A stretch of 64,000 nucleotides of DNA from Nocardia sp. NBC_01730 (GCF_035920445.1 NZ_CP109162.1:4712001-4776000); one strand, 5' to 3'. Shown: positions 8,322 to 17,410, counted from the stretch's first letter. Numbers and translations are program-made. The notes: generated by a model not told the origin, from the letters alone.

Positions 8322-9452
8322 ATGCCAGTAGTTACGGAATCGGATGTGCGGGGCGCCCTCGCGAAGGTCGACGACCCGGAGATCCGCAAGCCGATCACCG
8401 AACTGGGCATGGTGAAAAGCGTCGCGATCGGCGCCGACAGCAATGTCCACGTGGAGATCTACCTGACGACAGCGGGCTGTCCGCTGCGCACCGAGATCAC
8501 GCAGCGGGTCACCAGGGCCGTCGCCGACGTGCCAGGTGCCGGCGCGGTGACCGTCGAGCTCGACGTGATGAGCGACGAGCAGCGCACCGAGCTTCGCAAG
8601 CAGCTGCGCGGCGACTCGGCCGACCCGGTCATCCCGTTCGCCCAGCCCGGCTCGCTGACCCGCGTCTACGCGGTCGCCTCCGGCAAGGGCGGCGTCGGAA
8701 AATCCAGCGTCACGGTGAACCTCGCCGCCGCCATGGCCGCGCGCGGCCTCTCGGTGGGCGTGCTGGACGCCGACATCTACGGACACTCGATCCCGCGCAT
8801 GCTCGGCACCGACGCCAGGCCGACCCAGGTCGAGCGGATGATCATGCCGCCGGTCGCGCACGACGTGAAGATGATCTCGATCGCGCAGTTCACCAAGGGC
8901 AACACACCGGTGGTGTGGCGCGGGCCGATGTTGCACCGAGCGCTGCAGCAGTTCCTCGCCGACGTGTTCTGGGGCGACCTGGACATCCTGCTGCTCGACC
9001 TGCCGCCAGGCACCGGCGACGTCGCCATCTCCATCGCCCAGCTGATCCCCAACGCCGAGATCCTCGTCGTCACCACCCCGCAGCCGGCCGCCGCAGAGGT
9101 GGCCGAGCGCGCGGGAGCAATCGCGTTGCAAACCCGTCAGCGGATCGCGGGCGTGGTGGAGAACATGTCCTGGCTGGACCTGCCGGACGGCACCCGGATG
9201 GATCTGTACGGCTCCGGCGGCGGCCAAGCCGTCGCCGACCGGCTCACCCGCGCCGTCGGCGCGAACATACCGCTGCTCGGTCAGATCCCGATCGAGCAGG
9301 CGCTGCGTGAGTCGGGTGACGAGGGCACCCCGATCGTGCTGCGCGATCCCGACAACCCGGCAGCCAAGGCGCTGCAGGAGGTCGCCGACAAGCTCGCCGT
9401 CCGCCGCCGTGGCCTCGCGGGCATGTCGCTCGGCATCGATAGCCGTGCTTAA
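8322..9452 (+). CDS. mrp: Mrp/ApbC iron-sulfur carrier ATPase
   Basis: 376 residues. Residues 5-85 are a MIP18 (DUF59) domain with the TTAGCP motif; residues 112-360 are the ParA-like ATPase, with the deviant Walker A at 120-128 (SGKGGVGKS), LDADIYGHS switch region and DLPPGTGDV Walker B. The family binds and transfers Fe-S clusters to apo-proteins in the cytoplasm. It corresponds to mycobacterial Rv1229c (mrp), which also lies next to the transglycosylase gene. The stop is immediately followed by a repeat element. Confidence 0.93.
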   Translation: MPVVTESDVRGALAKVDDPEIRKPITELGMVKSVAIGADSNVHVEIYLTTAGCPLRTEITQRVTRAVADVPGAGAVTVELDVMSDEQRTELRKQLRGDSADPVIPFAQPGSLTRVYAVASGKGGVGKSSVTVNLAAAMAARGLSVGVLDADIYGHSIPRMLGTDARPTQVERMIMPPVAHDVKMISIAQFTKGNTPVVWRGPMLHRALQQFLADVFWGDLDILLLDLPPGTGDVAISIAQLIPNAEILVVTTPQPAAAEVAERAGAIALQTRQRIAGVVENMSWLDLPDGTRMDLYGSGGGQAVADRLTRAVGANIPLLGQIPIEQALRESGDEGTPIVLRDPDNPAAKALQEVADKLAVRRRGLAGMSLGIDSRA

Positions 9453-9762
9453 TTTGCAGCGCCTGCGGCGCTGCGTGTTCGCGGCCCCCTCTTGGCTCGC
9501 GTCCGAGCTGCCGAAGCACCCAGAACAATAGCCATCGCTGGCGGCAAGTGGCGGGCCGAACAACTCGCCACCGCTCCCACCCCTGGCGCAACATATCGGC
9601 CCACTCCCCCTTCCGAGCGCAGCGAGACCGAGCATTGCCTGTTCGCGGCCCGGCTCGCGTCCGAGCGGCCGCCGCGTCCGCGACGAAGTCGCCAGCGGCG
9701 GTCGCTCGGATGCGAGCCAACAGGGGGCCGCGAACACCCAGCGCCGCAGGCGCTGGAAAAAT
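9453..9762. repeat. Palindromic dispersed element, copy 1, with ~58-bp inverted ends
   Basis: This 310-bp gap holds no gene. Its left end (9453-9508) and right end (9704-9762) are near-perfect inverted copies of each other, both containing CAGCGCC, GTTCGCGGCCCCCT and GGCTCGC..CCGAGC. Inside the right half lies a hairpin with 24-bp arms (9652-9675 and 9695-9718, 22 of 24 paired) around a 19-nt loop with its own GCGAC-GAA-GTCGC hairpin. Copies 2 and 3 lie at about 32,700-32,943 and 62,030-62,215. The right end stops six bases before the next gene's ATG. Confidence 0.85.
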
Positions 9763-9768
9763 TACAGC

Positions 9769-10089
9769 ATGCTCACGATGCTGCTATACGTGCTGATCGT
9801 CGGCTTGGTCGCCGCAGTGCTGTTCCTGCTCGCCAGTGCGGTCTTCGGGCGGTCCGAGGAGTTGGGGCCGTTGCCGGAGGGGGCGACGGCCACGCTGCTG
9901 CCCGCCGAGCGAATTACCGGAGCGGACGTGCGCGCGCTGCGCTTCCAGCAGGTGGTGCGTGGGTACAAGGCCGCAGAGGTGGACTGGGCGCTAGCCAGGC
10001 TGGCCGCCAGGATCGACGAACTCCAGCGCCAAGTGGCCGATGTCCAGGCTGCCGGGTGGCAGACACCGATCGCACCCGAGTCGAAATGA
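9769..10089 (+). CDS. DivIVA-like membrane-anchored small protein (Rv1209-type)
   Basis: 106 residues. Residues 3-25 are a single membrane helix; after a linker, residues about 48-85 (ITGADVRALRFQQVVRGYKA then EVDWALARLAARIDEL) match the short DivIVA/YlmB motif (F-x-x-x-x-x-GY-x-x-x-x-V-D) and continue as a coiled coil. Such proteins sit at the membrane near growth or division sites. The start is ATG 9769, with ATG 9778 an alternative; a repeat element ends just before it, so its ribosome site is poor or element-derived. The stop overlaps tag by four bases. Confidence 0.75.
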   Translation: MLTMLLYVLIVGLVAAVLFLLASAVFGRSEELGPLPEGATATLLPAERITGADVRALRFQQVVRGYKAAEVDWALARLAARIDELQRQVADVQAAGWQTPIAPESK

Positions 10090-10679
10090 TCGCGCCGGCC
10101 GACGACGGCCGAATTCGCTGCGCGTGGCCGCTGGAGTCCGAGCTGTACCGGGATTACCACGACTACGAGTGGGGCAAGCCGCTGCACGGCGACGACGCCC
10201 TGTTCGAGCGGCTGTGCCTGGAGGCGTTCCAGTCGGGGCTGTCGTGGATCACCATCCTGCGGAAACGGCCCGCGTTCCGCGCGGCGTTCGCCGGGTTCTC
10301 GATCGAGCGCGTCGCGGAATTCGGCGACGCCGACGTGGCCAGGCTGCTGGCCGACGCGGGCATCGTGCGCAATCGGCTCAAGATCGAGGCCGCCATCGCG
10401 AATGCCAGGGTCGCCCGCGACCTCGACATCGGCCTGGACGCACTGCTCTGGTCATTCGCGCCGCCGCGGCGATCGCGGCCGCGCACCGGTGCGGAGGTGC
10501 CCGCCACCACCACCGAATCCTTAGCTCTGGCAAAGGAATTGAAACGGCGCGGGTTCCGATTCGTCGGACCGACCACCGCCTACGCACTGATGCAGGCGAC
10601 TGGAATGGTCGACGATCACCTGGCCGACTGCTGGGTGGGCAGTGACCTGCCGGACCCGGGCCGACCGGTCACTTTTTGA
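10086..10679 (+). CDS. tag: DNA-3-methyladenine glycosylase I
   Basis: 197 residues from the ATG at 10086 (ATGA overlap with the previous stop; a much longer open frame upstream is an artefact of the repeat). It begins RCAWPLESELYRDYHDYEWG, the conserved Tag N-terminus with the Cys and Asp-x-Glu-Trp residues, then LFERLCLEAFQSGLSWITIL and the helix-hairpin-helix region RNRLKIEAAIANA, and ends with GFRFVGPTTAYALMQATGMV and DDHLADCW. It excises 3-methyladenine from alkylated DNA. It matches Rv1210 (tagA) and its position before the DUF3117 gene. Confidence 0.95.
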   Translation: MIAPADDGRIRCAWPLESELYRDYHDYEWGKPLHGDDALFERLCLEAFQSGLSWITILRKRPAFRAAFAGFSIERVAEFGDADVARLLADAGIVRNRLKIEAAIANARVARDLDIGLDALLWSFAPPRRSRPRTGAEVPATTTESLALAKELKRRGFRFVGPTTAYALMQATGMVDDHLADCWVGSDLPDPGRPVTF

Positions 10680-10727
10680 ACTCAGGTATCCGCCCACATC
10701 CGCGATAGGGAAGAATGGAATGGGTGT

Positions 10728-10750
10728 AGCTCGCCAAATGTCGGCGAGCT
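10728..10750 (+). terminator. Hairpin between tag and the DUF3117 gene
   Basis: AGCTCGCC at 10728-10735 pairs perfectly with GGCGAGCT at 10743-10750 around a 7-base loop. No T-run follows, so it is either a weak terminator for tag or a regulatory stem upstream of the DUF3117 gene at 10821. Confidence 0.4.
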
Positions 10751-10820
10751 CACTAGTTGGTGACAACTGGAGTTCCAAGAAAGTGCGCAGCAGACCGCGC
10801 AGATCTGGAGGGAGCAGAGG

Positions 10821-10988
10821 ATGGCGGCCATGAAGCCCCGCACCGGGGACGGTCCCCTCGAGGCAACCAAGGAAGGGCGTGGAATTGTCATGCGGGTTCC
10901 ACTCGAGGGTGGCGGGCGGCTGGTCGTCGAACTCACGCCGGACGAGGCAGCGGCGCTGGGTGACGAACTGAAGAGCGTCACCAGCTGA
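10821..10988 (+). CDS. DUF3117 small protein (Rv1211-type)
   Basis: A 55-residue protein starting MAAMKPRTGDGPLEATKEGR, then VMRVPLEGGGRLVVELTPDE and ending DELKSVTS. This is the full length of the highly conserved actinobacterial DUF3117 family, whose function is unknown. The ATG at 10821 has GGAGGG and AGAGG just before it. The rRNA methyltransferase gene begins with the base after its stop. Confidence 0.93.
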   Translation: MAAMKPRTGDGPLEATKEGRGIVMRVPLEGGGRLVVELTPDEAAALGDELKSVTS

Positions 10989-11876
10989 GTGTCACCAGCT
11001 GAACACCCGGCCCTCGCCGCGGTGGCCGGTCTGCTGACTTGCCCCGAATGCGTGGGCTCGCAGCGGTCGCACGAGGATGCCTCGGCGCTCGTGCTGGAAA
11101 TGCACGACCGGGCGCTGCGCTGCGGACAAGGGCACAGCTTCGACGTCGCACGGCAGGGCTATGTCAGCCTTCTGACCGGCGCGTCGACAAAAATGACCGG
11201 TGACACCGCGGCCATGCTGGACGCGCGCGCCACTTTCCAGAGCGGGGGACACTTCCTGCCGATCGCCGATGCGGTGACTCGCGCCGTCACGGCGGCCCGG
11301 CGACCCGACGGTGCGGTGCTGGAAATCGGCGCGGGCACGGGCTACTACCTCGCCCGGGTGCTCGACGCCGTTTCCCCGGCCGTCGGCATCGCGCTGGACG
11401 TGGCCAAGCCCGCCGTCCGGCGGTGCGCCCGCGCGCACCCGCGCGCCGCGGCGGTGCTGGCCGATGCCTGGCGCGGGTTGCCGATCCGCGACGGCGTGCT
11501 CGACCGCGTGCTCTCCGTCTTCGCGCCGCGCAATCCCGGCGAGGTAGCCCGGGTGCTCGGCAACGACGGCCGTTTCGTCGTCGCCACACCCACCGAACGC
11601 CACCTGGGCGAGTTGATCGGGCCGCTGGACATGGTGCGCGTGGACCCGGACAAGGACCGCAAGCTCGAGGCCGCGCTGTCGGGTCACTTCGAGGCGGTCG
11701 AGAACGCGCTCGTCGAGTATCCGATGAAACTCGGCCGGAGCGAGGTCGCGAACGTGGTGGGCATGGGACCGTCCGCGCATCACGTGGCCGCCGCGGACCC
11801 GCGCTTGGCGAACCTGCCGAAGAGCGTGGAGGTGACCGCGTCGGTCGCCGTGCGCACCTACCGCCCGGTGTCATGA
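10989..11876 (+). CDS. 23S rRNA (guanine) methyltransferase, RlmA/TlrB-like
   Basis: 295 residues from the GTG at 10989. A zinc-ribbon opens the protein (LTCPECVGSQ then LRCGQGHSFD), the typical RlmA N-terminus that reads the RNA hairpin; the SAM-dependent Rossmann domain begins near residue 103 with VLEIGAGTGYYL, followed by GIALDVAKPAVRRC and a SVFAPRN motif in place of the usual catalytic loop. RlmA-family enzymes methylate G745 or G748 of 23S rRNA, the latter giving tylosin-type macrolide resistance. A 12-bp direct repeat (GTCACCAGCTGA twice) straddles the junction with the previous gene. Confidence 0.85.
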   Translation: MSPAEHPALAAVAGLLTCPECVGSQRSHEDASALVLEMHDRALRCGQGHSFDVARQGYVSLLTGASTKMTGDTAAMLDARATFQSGGHFLPIADAVTRAVTAARRPDGAVLEIGAGTGYYLARVLDAVSPAVGIALDVAKPAVRRCARAHPRAAAVLADAWRGLPIRDGVLDRVLSVFAPRNPGEVARVLGNDGRFVVATPTERHLGELIGPLDMVRVDPDKDRKLEAALSGHFEAVENALVEYPMKLGRSEVANVVGMGPSAHHVAAADPRLANLPKSVEVTASVAVRTYRPVS

Positions 11877-11898
11877 CCGCGCCGCTGCCTGCGCGGAG

Positions 11899-13125
11899 TC
11901 ACACCTTTCGGATCTTGTCGTAGACCTCGATGGTGCGCGCGGCAACCTGCGCCCAGTCGAACTCGGAGACCGCCCGCGCGCGGCCCGCCGCACCGAACTC
12001 GGCGGCCAGCGCCGGGTCACAGGCGACCTCGTTGACGGTGGCGGCCAGGTCGCGCTCATAGTCCTCGGCGGCGCCCGCGTCGTAATGCACCAGCCGTCCG
12101 TTGCGGCCGTCCTCGACCACCTCGGGGATCCCGCCGACGTCGGAGGCGACCACCGCGGTCGCGCAAGCCATCGCCTCCAGATTCACGATGCCGAGCGGCT
12201 CGTACACCGACGGGCATACGAACACGGCCGCGGCGGCGAGGATCTGGCGGATCTGCTCGGTCGGCAGCATCTCGCGAACCCAGTACACGTTGCCGCGCCG
12301 CCGCCGCAACTCGTCCACCGCGGCGGCGACCTCCTGCGCCAGCTCCGGCGTGTCGGGGGCGCCTGCGCACAGCACGAGCTGGATGTCGTGGTCGAAGTCC
12401 CGGGCGGCGGCCAGCAGGTGGCCGACGCCCTTCTGCCGCGTGATGCGGCCGACGAACGCCACGATGGGCCGATCGGGGCGCACGCCGAGCGTGTCGAGCA
12501 CCGACGACGTGCCCGCGGCCTCCTGCCCCGGATGCCAGATTCTCCCGTCGATGCCGTTATGCACCACGTGTACCCGATCCGGGTCGACGGCCGGGTAGGC
12601 GTCGAGCACGTCACGGCGCATGCCCTCGCTCACCGCGATGAGGGCGTCGGCGTGTTCGACGGCGGCCCGCTCCGACCACGACGAGAGCCGGTAGCCTCCG
12701 CCGAGCTGCTCGGCCTTCCACGGCCTGCGCGGTTCCAGCGAATGCGCGGTCAACACGTGCGGGATCCCGTAGAGCGTCGCGGCCAGGTGCCCCGCCAGAC
12801 CGGTGTACCACGTGTGCGAGTGCACCAAATCGACCTCGCCCGCGGCATCGGCCATCCGCAGCTGCGCGGACATCATCTGCAACGCGGGGTTGGCGGCGTA
12901 GAGCACCGGATCCGGTTGGTGTACTACGGCATCTGTGCGCGCGACGCCCATGCAATGCACGGTCACTTCGCACAGCTCGCGCAAACACGCGGTCAACTGC
13001 GTTACGTGTACCCCGGCTCCGCCGTACACCTCGGGCGGATACTCGCGGGTCAGCATTGCGACCCGAAGCCGGCCCCGCTCGCCGGAATCCACCGCCGAGT
13101 GCCCGCGATACGTGCCGAAACTCAC
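11899..13125 (-). CDS. glgA: Glycogen synthase / maltose-1-phosphate-forming glucosyltransferase (GT4)
   Basis: 408 residues from a GTG at 13125. [20 protein letters not shown] near residue 21 is the GT5/GT4 donor loop shared with M. tuberculosis GlgM (Rv1212c); the C-terminal domain has [14 protein letters not shown] and the E-x7-E region ([18 protein letters not shown]). In mycobacteria this enzyme joins ADP-glucose to glucose-1-phosphate, making maltose-1-phosphate for alpha-glucan synthesis by GlgE; that activity is inferred. It is divergent from glgC, which makes the ADP-glucose, with 68 bp between the starts. Confidence 0.92.
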   Translation of the reverse strand: MSFGTYRGHSAVDSGERGRLRVAMLTREYPPEVYGGAGVHVTQLTACLRELCEVTVHCMGVARTDAVVHQPDPVLYAANPALQMMSAQLRMADAAGEVDLVHSHTWYTGLAGHLAATLYGIPHVLTAHSLEPRRPWKAEQLGGGYRLSSWSERAAVEHADALIAVSEGMRRDVLDAYPAVDPDRVHVVHNGIDGRIWHPGQEAAGTSSVLDTLGVRPDRPIVAFVGRITRQKGVGHLLAAARDFDHDIQLVLCAGAPDTPELAQEVAAAVDELRRRRGNVYWVREMLPTEQIRQILAAAAVFVCPSVYEPLGIVNLEAMACATAVVASDVGGIPEVVEDGRNGRLVHYDAGAAEDYERDLAATVNEVACDPALAAEFGAAGRARAVSEFDWAQVAARTIEVYDKIRKV

Positions 13126-13193
13126 CGGTTCAAACTAGACGTTCGATTCGGTGGAGGCCACTCCCGGGCGCGTCACCCGGTAGTTTGGCAGGT

Positions 13194-14408
13194 GTGAGGA
13201 GCCAGCCGCACGTACTCGGGATCGTGCTCGCCGGTGGCGAGGGCAAGCGACTCTTTCCACTCACGGCGGACCGCGCCAAGCCCGCGGTCCCATTCGGCGG
13301 CGCCTATCGCCTCATCGACTTCGTGCTCAGCAATCTGGTCAACGCGGGCTTTCTGCGGCTGTGCGTGCTCACCCAGTACAAGTCGCACTCGCTGGACCGG
13401 CACATCTCGCAAACCTGGCGGCTGTCCGGCTTCGCGGGCGAATACATTACCCCGGTTCCTGCGCAACAGCGGCTCGGGCCACGCTGGTACACCGGCAGCG
13501 CGGACGCGATCATGCAGTCGCTGAACCTGATCTACGACGAGGACCCGGACTACATCGTGGTGTTCGGCGCCGACCACGTCTACCGGATGGATCCGGAGCA
13601 GATGGTGCGCCACCACATCGATTCCGGGGCGGGCGTGACCGTCGCGGGCATCCGGGTGCCGCGCAGTGAGGCGAGTGCGTTCGGCTGCATCGATACCGAT
13701 GACTCGGGCCGGATCACCCAGTTCCTGGAGAAGCCTGCGCACCCGCCGGGCACCCCCGACGACCCGAACGTCACGTTCGCCTCCATGGGCAATTACGTCT
13801 TCACCACCAAGGTGCTGGTGGATTCGATCAAGGCGGACGCGGACAACTCCGACTCCGACCACGACATGGGCGGCGACATCATCCCGTCGCTGGTCGCCGC
13901 GGGTCAGGCGGGCGTCTACGACTTCGCCCACAATGACGTGCCCGGCGCCACCGACCGTGACCGCGGCTACTGGCGCGATGTCGGAACGATCGACGCGTTC
14001 TACGACGCGCACATGGATCTGGTCTCGGTGCACCCGGTGTTCAACCTCTACAACCGGCACTGGCCGATCCGCGGCGCGGCCGAGAACCTCCCGCCTGCCA
14101 AGTTCGCCCAGGGTGGGTTGGCTCAGGAGTGCATCGTCGGCGCTGGCAGCATCCTGTCCGCGGCCACCGTGCGCACTTCGGTGCTCAGTTCCAATGTCAT
14201 GGTCGACGACGGCGCCACCGTCGAGGGCTGTGTTCTCATGCCCGGTGTCCGCGTCGGGCGCGGCGCGGTGGTGCGGCACGCCATTCTGGACAAGAACGTG
14301 GTGGTCGGCGAGGGCGAGATCATCGGGGTAGACCTGGAGCGCGACCGCAGCCGGTTCGCCGTGAGCAACGGCGGCGTGGTCACGGTGGGCAAGGGCGTGT
14401 GGGTCTAG
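13194..14408 (+). CDS. glgC: Glucose-1-phosphate adenylyltransferase (ADP-glucose pyrophosphorylase)
   Basis: 404 residues from GTG 13194 ([20 protein letters not shown] gives the nucleotide-binding GGxGxRL motif at residues 13-19). Other signatures are [18 protein letters not shown] (metal and substrate site) and a C-terminal left-handed beta-helix of hexapeptides ([20 protein letters not shown]). It converts glucose-1-phosphate and ATP into ADP-glucose for glycogen/alpha-glucan. It matches Rv1213 and is divergent from glgA. Confidence 0.95.
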   Translation: MRSQPHVLGIVLAGGEGKRLFPLTADRAKPAVPFGGAYRLIDFVLSNLVNAGFLRLCVLTQYKSHSLDRHISQTWRLSGFAGEYITPVPAQQRLGPRWYTGSADAIMQSLNLIYDEDPDYIVVFGADHVYRMDPEQMVRHHIDSGAGVTVAGIRVPRSEASAFGCIDTDDSGRITQFLEKPAHPPGTPDDPNVTFASMGNYVFTTKVLVDSIKADADNSDSDHDMGGDIIPSLVAAGQAGVYDFAHNDVPGATDRDRGYWRDVGTIDAFYDAHMDLVSVHPVFNLYNRHWPIRGAAENLPPAKFAQGGLAQECIVGAGSILSAATVRTSVLSSNVMVDDGATVEGCVLMPGVRVGRGAVVRHAILDKNVVVGEGEIIGVDLERDRSRFAVSNGGVVTVGKGVWV

Positions 14409-14415
14409 GGCTGGC

Positions 14416-14547
14416 CCGCCTCTCCGGGTCTTCAGACCGTACCAGTCAGGGTGACCCGGGATTTGCGTTCAGGTCCTACGATGGGTGCCGCTCGAGTTCT
14501 GGGCGTGCCCGACGAGTTACCCATGTTCTTACGAAATCAGTAGTTGC
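14416..14547 (+). repeat. ~130-bp dispersed repeat, copy A
   Basis: Begins CCGCCTCTCCGGGTCTTC, includes GGGATTTGCGTTCAGGTCC and ends GAGTTACCCATG..CTTACGAAATCAG. The same sequence recurs at 23,693, 33,930 and 47,741, always on this strand and always outside genes. The GGATTTG/CAGGTCC arms around CGTT fold as a hairpin if read as RNA from this strand (two U-G pairs). Copy A begins 7 bp after the glgC stop. Confidence 0.85.
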
Positions 14548-14560
14548 GTGGTGAGCTGTA

Positions 14561-14779
14561 TCAGGGTTCCCCCGGCTCGGGGGCAGGGGATCCGATGCAG
14601 AACGGTGCGCACGGGCCCGGCGTGCGCGGCACGGTCCTCTTCGAGGTGCCGAAATCGGCGGTGCTGACCAGATACACCGCCAGCACCGCCAACAGAAGCA
14701 CCGCGGCGAAGGCTGCCATCGCCCGACCCCAGTGGATCGGACGAGGGCGACGCTCGTCGTCGTCCCAAAGGAACATCAC
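14561..14779 (-). CDS. Small single-pass membrane protein with GPC-x-PFC tail
   Basis: 72 residues from GTG 14779 (or ATG 14776), with GGAAGAAGG upstream. A short acidic cytoplasmic start (FLWDDDERRPR), one membrane helix (about residues 20-41), and an outside tail ending GPCAPFCIGS. It is a paralog of the protein at 15,040-15,324: both have helix-xxADF-xx-T-x-GPC-x-PFC. I know no function; the two cysteines could form a disulfide or bind a metal outside the membrane. Confidence 0.65.
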   Translation of the reverse strand: MMFLWDDDERRPRPIHWGRAMAAFAAVLLLAVLAVYLVSTADFGTSKRTVPRTPGPCAPFCIGSPAPEPGEP

Positions 14780-15039
14780 CGCACTGCACCTTCTTCCAGA
14801 TGCTTCGCTCGGAGGATCAACCCGCTAGTGCCCCATTCACACATGCCTCCTGAAGAATGCGCCGGACAGTCGGCGCGTGTCCGGGTATTCGATGGGTTGG
14901 CCGATCACGGACTGACGAAAAGTGCAGAAGCCACGGGATCTGCTTCGGCCGAACGAATCGAGTTGCTCTTCGGGCCTTTTCACTTTCGCTTCGAACCTGC
15001 ACGGGCACCAGGTATCTGCGGCCGGCGTTCGGGGGCGGA
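14780..15039. other. 260-bp gap between the two small membrane protein genes
   Basis: No convincing gene. On the reverse strand CAGGAGG is followed after 10 bp by an ATG but the frame closes after three codons, which could be the remains of another small gene start. The sequence is less GC-rich than its surroundings. Confidence 0.4.
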
Positions 15040-15324
15040 TTACGGTCCAGGCGGCACGACAGTCTGCGTGCAGAATGGCTCGCACGGCCCCTGTGTCGGA
15101 GTGACTTTCGGAGTTCCGCTGTCGAAATCGGCGTTGCTGACCACGAGTAGCACCAGAACGGCACCCAGGATCACGAACAGGAAGGCGATTACCGTGGGCC
15201 GCAGCCAACTCGATCGTCGCTCCACGACGACATCACCCATGTAGACCATCTCGACGGCATCGAGTTCACGCATCTTGACAACCTCGCTGACTTGTTTCCC
15301 AGCGGGTACCCGCAATTCGGCCAT
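15040..15324 (-). CDS. Small single-pass membrane protein with GPC-x-PFC tail (paralog)
   Basis: 94 residues from ATG 15324; an internal ATG (MRELDAVEMVYMGD) is a possible shorter start. Residues about 40-63 are the membrane helix (LRPTVIAFLFVILGAVLVLL), followed by VVSNADFDSGTPKVTPTQ and then GPCEPFCTQ. It repeats the architecture of the gene at 14,561. It lies 33 bp downstream of the O-methyltransferase gene on the same strand and is probably co-transcribed with it. Confidence 0.65.
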   Translation of the reverse strand: MAELRVPAGKQVSEVVKMRELDAVEMVYMGDVVVERRSSWLRPTVIAFLFVILGAVLVLLVVSNADFDSGTPKVTPTQGPCEPFCTQTVVPPGP

Positions 15325-15357
15325 GAAATCAGCTCGTGTCGAGCAAGGCGCGAATCA

Positions 15358-15990
15358 CTAACCGCGTGAGGCGCAGAGCAATCCGTCCCCGACCGGGATC
15401 AGCACGCTGGTGAGTTCGGGATGCTCTGCGATGGCGCGGGTGGCGGCGCGCACAGCCTGAGTGGCCGGATCGCGCTGTGCCGCGTCGGGCACCCGTCCGC
15501 CGAGCAACGCATTGTGCAGCACGATTGCCCCGCCGTCGCGCAACAGTCGCACCGCCTGGGCGACATACTCCGGGTGCTCCAGCGGCGCCGCGTCGATGAA
15601 GACCAGATCGTAGGCGCCGTCGGCCAGGCGCGGCAGAACGTCGAGCGCGCGTCCGTTGATCAGCCGGGTCCGTGCGGGTGGGATCTCGGCGGCGCGGAAC
15701 GCCTCCCTGGCCGCGCGCTGGTGCTCTGGCTCGGAATCGATGGTGGTCAGCGTTCCGTCCTCGCGCATCCCGTCGAGCAGCCACAGCCCGCTGATGCCCG
15801 CACCGGTGCCCACCTCGACTACGGCACGTGCGCCGAGCAACTGCGCGTAGATGCTCAGCATCGCCCCCACCGAGGGCGGCACGGGTGCCACGCCGAGTTC
15901 GGTGGCCCGTTCGCGCGCGCTGACGAGGATCTCGTCTTCCACGACGGATTCCTCCACGTAGGCGAGATTTCGCTCCAGATTCGATGCCAC
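15358..15990 (-). CDS. SAM-dependent O-methyltransferase (Rv1220c-type)
   Basis: 210 residues from the GTG at 15990 ([20 protein letters not shown]), close to the 215 of its mycobacterial relative next to sigE. The class I fold shows [19 protein letters not shown] (SAM-binding), [11 protein letters not shown] (acidic end of strand 2), and [19 protein letters not shown] (metal-dependent catechol-type O-methyltransferase active site). The substrate is unknown. It is divergent from sigE. Confidence 0.88.
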   Translation of the reverse strand: MASNLERNLAYVEESVVEDEILVSARERATELGVAPVPPSVGAMLSIYAQLLGARAVVEVGTGAGISGLWLLDGMREDGTLTTIDSEPEHQRAAREAFRAAEIPPARTRLINGRALDVLPRLADGAYDLVFIDAAPLEHPEYVAQAVRLLRDGGAIVLHNALLGGRVPDAAQRDPATQAVRAATRAIAEHPELTSVLIPVGDGLLCASRG

Positions 15991-16147
15991 GGGTATGAGG
16001 CTAACGCCGGGCGGGTGGTCTCGGCGTTCCGTACAACACGCGCCGCCCGCCATTCTCGCGGCCAGTTTTCTCAGGTGACCCTCAGGATCTCCATACCCCG
16101 GCCATATCAGGACACGAGAGAGTATGGGCAACGCAAGACCACCGACC

Positions 16148-16939
16148 GTGTCTAACACGGAACGCGGGAACAACGACATACCGATCGTCGGTTGTATCCG
16201 TACGCGACGGTCCGCAGATCCGGGCCACCGCGAGTTCCGACGTTTACGGTCCCTAGTAGGAGGTAGCTCCATCCACATGGTCGATGCGGCGCGTGAGTAC
16301 GCCACCCTGCCCGAGCAGATCCTGCCGACCGAAGCCGAGGCCTCCGAGGAGTCCGTAGAGCTGAGCGGGACTGCTGCCTTCGATGCCACCGGTGACCGGT
16401 CGGCCATGCCGTCCTGGGACGAGCTGGTCCGCGAGCACGCCGATCGGGTCTACCGCCTGGCCTACCGCCTCTCCGGCGACGCACAGGACGCCGACGACCT
16501 CACCCAGGAAACGTTCATTCGGGTGTTTCGCTCGCTCTCGAATTACCAGCCGGGCACCTTCGAGGGCTGGCTGCACCGCATCACCACCAACCTGTTCCTG
16601 GACATGGTCCGCAGGCGCAACCGGATCAGGATGGAAGCGCTGCCCGAGGACTACGACCGCGTGCCCGCCGAGGGCCCCGGCCCCGAGCAGGCGTACCACG
16701 ACGCCCGGCTGGATCCCGACCTGCAATCCGCGCTGGATTCGCTGGCACCCGAGTTCCGCGCCGCCGTCGTGCTGTGTGACATCGAAGGGCTGTCCTACGA
16801 GGAGATCGGCGCTACGCTCGGCGTGAAATTGGGCACCGTGCGCAGTCGAATCCACCGTGGGCGGCAGGCACTGCGTGACTACCTTGCGCATAATGGAAGT
16901 GAGCAGCGGTTCGCCGCTGACGCGAACAACATAGGGTGA
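16148..16939 (+). CDS. sigE: ECF RNA polymerase sigma factor SigE
   Basis: Region 2 ([20 protein letters not shown] then [12 protein letters not shown] and [18 protein letters not shown]) and region 4 ([20 protein letters not shown] then [16 protein letters not shown]) are nearly identical to mycobacterial SigE, a regulator of envelope and heat stress. The frame is open from 16124. A GTG at 16148 gives 263 residues and begins VSNTERG, like the VGNTES start of M. tuberculosis SigE; an ATG at 16277 behind AGGAGG gives 220 residues, near the short SigE isoform known there. I list the longer form. It is followed by its anti-sigma factor. Confidence 0.93.
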   Translation: MSNTERGNNDIPIVGCIRTRRSADPGHREFRRLRSLVGGSSIHMVDAAREYATLPEQILPTEAEASEESVELSGTAAFDATGDRSAMPSWDELVREHADRVYRLAYRLSGDAQDADDLTQETFIRVFRSLSNYQPGTFEGWLHRITTNLFLDMVRRRNRIRMEALPEDYDRVPAEGPGPEQAYHDARLDPDLQSALDSLAPEFRAAVVLCDIEGLSYEEIGATLGVKLGTVRSRIHRGRQALRDYLAHNGSEQRFAADANNIG

Positions 16940-17001
16940 TCCGTCGAAAGCCGGCATCGCCCGACAAATCGGATGATGTCGGTTGAAAGGGTGAGCACCG
17001 A

Positions 17002-17400
17002 ATGAGTGGCGACTCCAGTACGTCCGGTCGTCGTCCGCCTCGTTTCAGCCCCACCGAGCATCTGGCGAGCGAGGCGATCGCGGCCTATGTGGACGGCGAG
17101 TTGCGGATGAACGCCTATCTGCGTGCCGCCCAGCATCTTTCTCTCTGCCCCGAATGCGCGGCGGAGGTCGACGCACAGCAACAGGCGCGCATCGCGTTAC
17201 GTCATGCGGGCCATGTCGCGATCCCCACCGGGCTGCACGACAGTCTGACCAGGATTCCCCTCGCCGAACTGCCGGGCGGCGCGAGCAACGGGCGGACCCC
17301 GGCCTCAGGTTCCGACGGGACCCCGCGCAACGAGGCGGTTTTCGGCTTTCTGACCGATTCGTTCACCGCGACCCGGTGGACAACGTGGTGGCGGAAGTAG
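17002..17400 (+). CDS. rseA: Anti-sigma factor RseA (zinc-binding ZAS domain)
   Basis: 132 residues from ATG 17002. The core EAIAAYVDGELRMNAYLRAA followed by QHLSLCPECAAEVD has the His-x3-Cys-x2-Cys zinc anti-sigma motif, which holds SigE inactive until oxidation or phosphorylation releases it. The C-terminal half is Gly/Pro-rich and disordered, ending RWTTWWRK. No membrane helix is present, so it acts in the cytoplasm. It sits between sigE and htrA as in mycobacteria (Rv1222). Confidence 0.9.
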   Translation: MSGDSSTSGRRPPRFSPTEHLASEAIAAYVDGELRMNAYLRAAQHLSLCPECAAEVDAQQQARIALRHAGHVAIPTGLHDSLTRIPLAELPGGASNGRTPASGSDGTPRNEAVFGFLTDSFTATRWTTWWRK

Positions 17401-17410
17401 AGTTTCCCGA

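Noticed and set aside
7394..8443. Long reverse-strand frame across the second transglycosylase
   Set aside because: High-GC antisense artefact; the + strand product has clear catalytic motifs and a ribosome site.
9492..10679. A 395-codon frame in front of tag
   Set aside because: The upstream 198 codons are repeat element and the DivIVA-like gene in another frame; true Tag starts at 10086.
14416..14547. Small peptide gene on the reverse strand of the dispersed repeat (ATGGGTAACT...)
   Set aside because: All four copies have the ATG but the frames diverge and stop at different places, so protein coding is not conserved.
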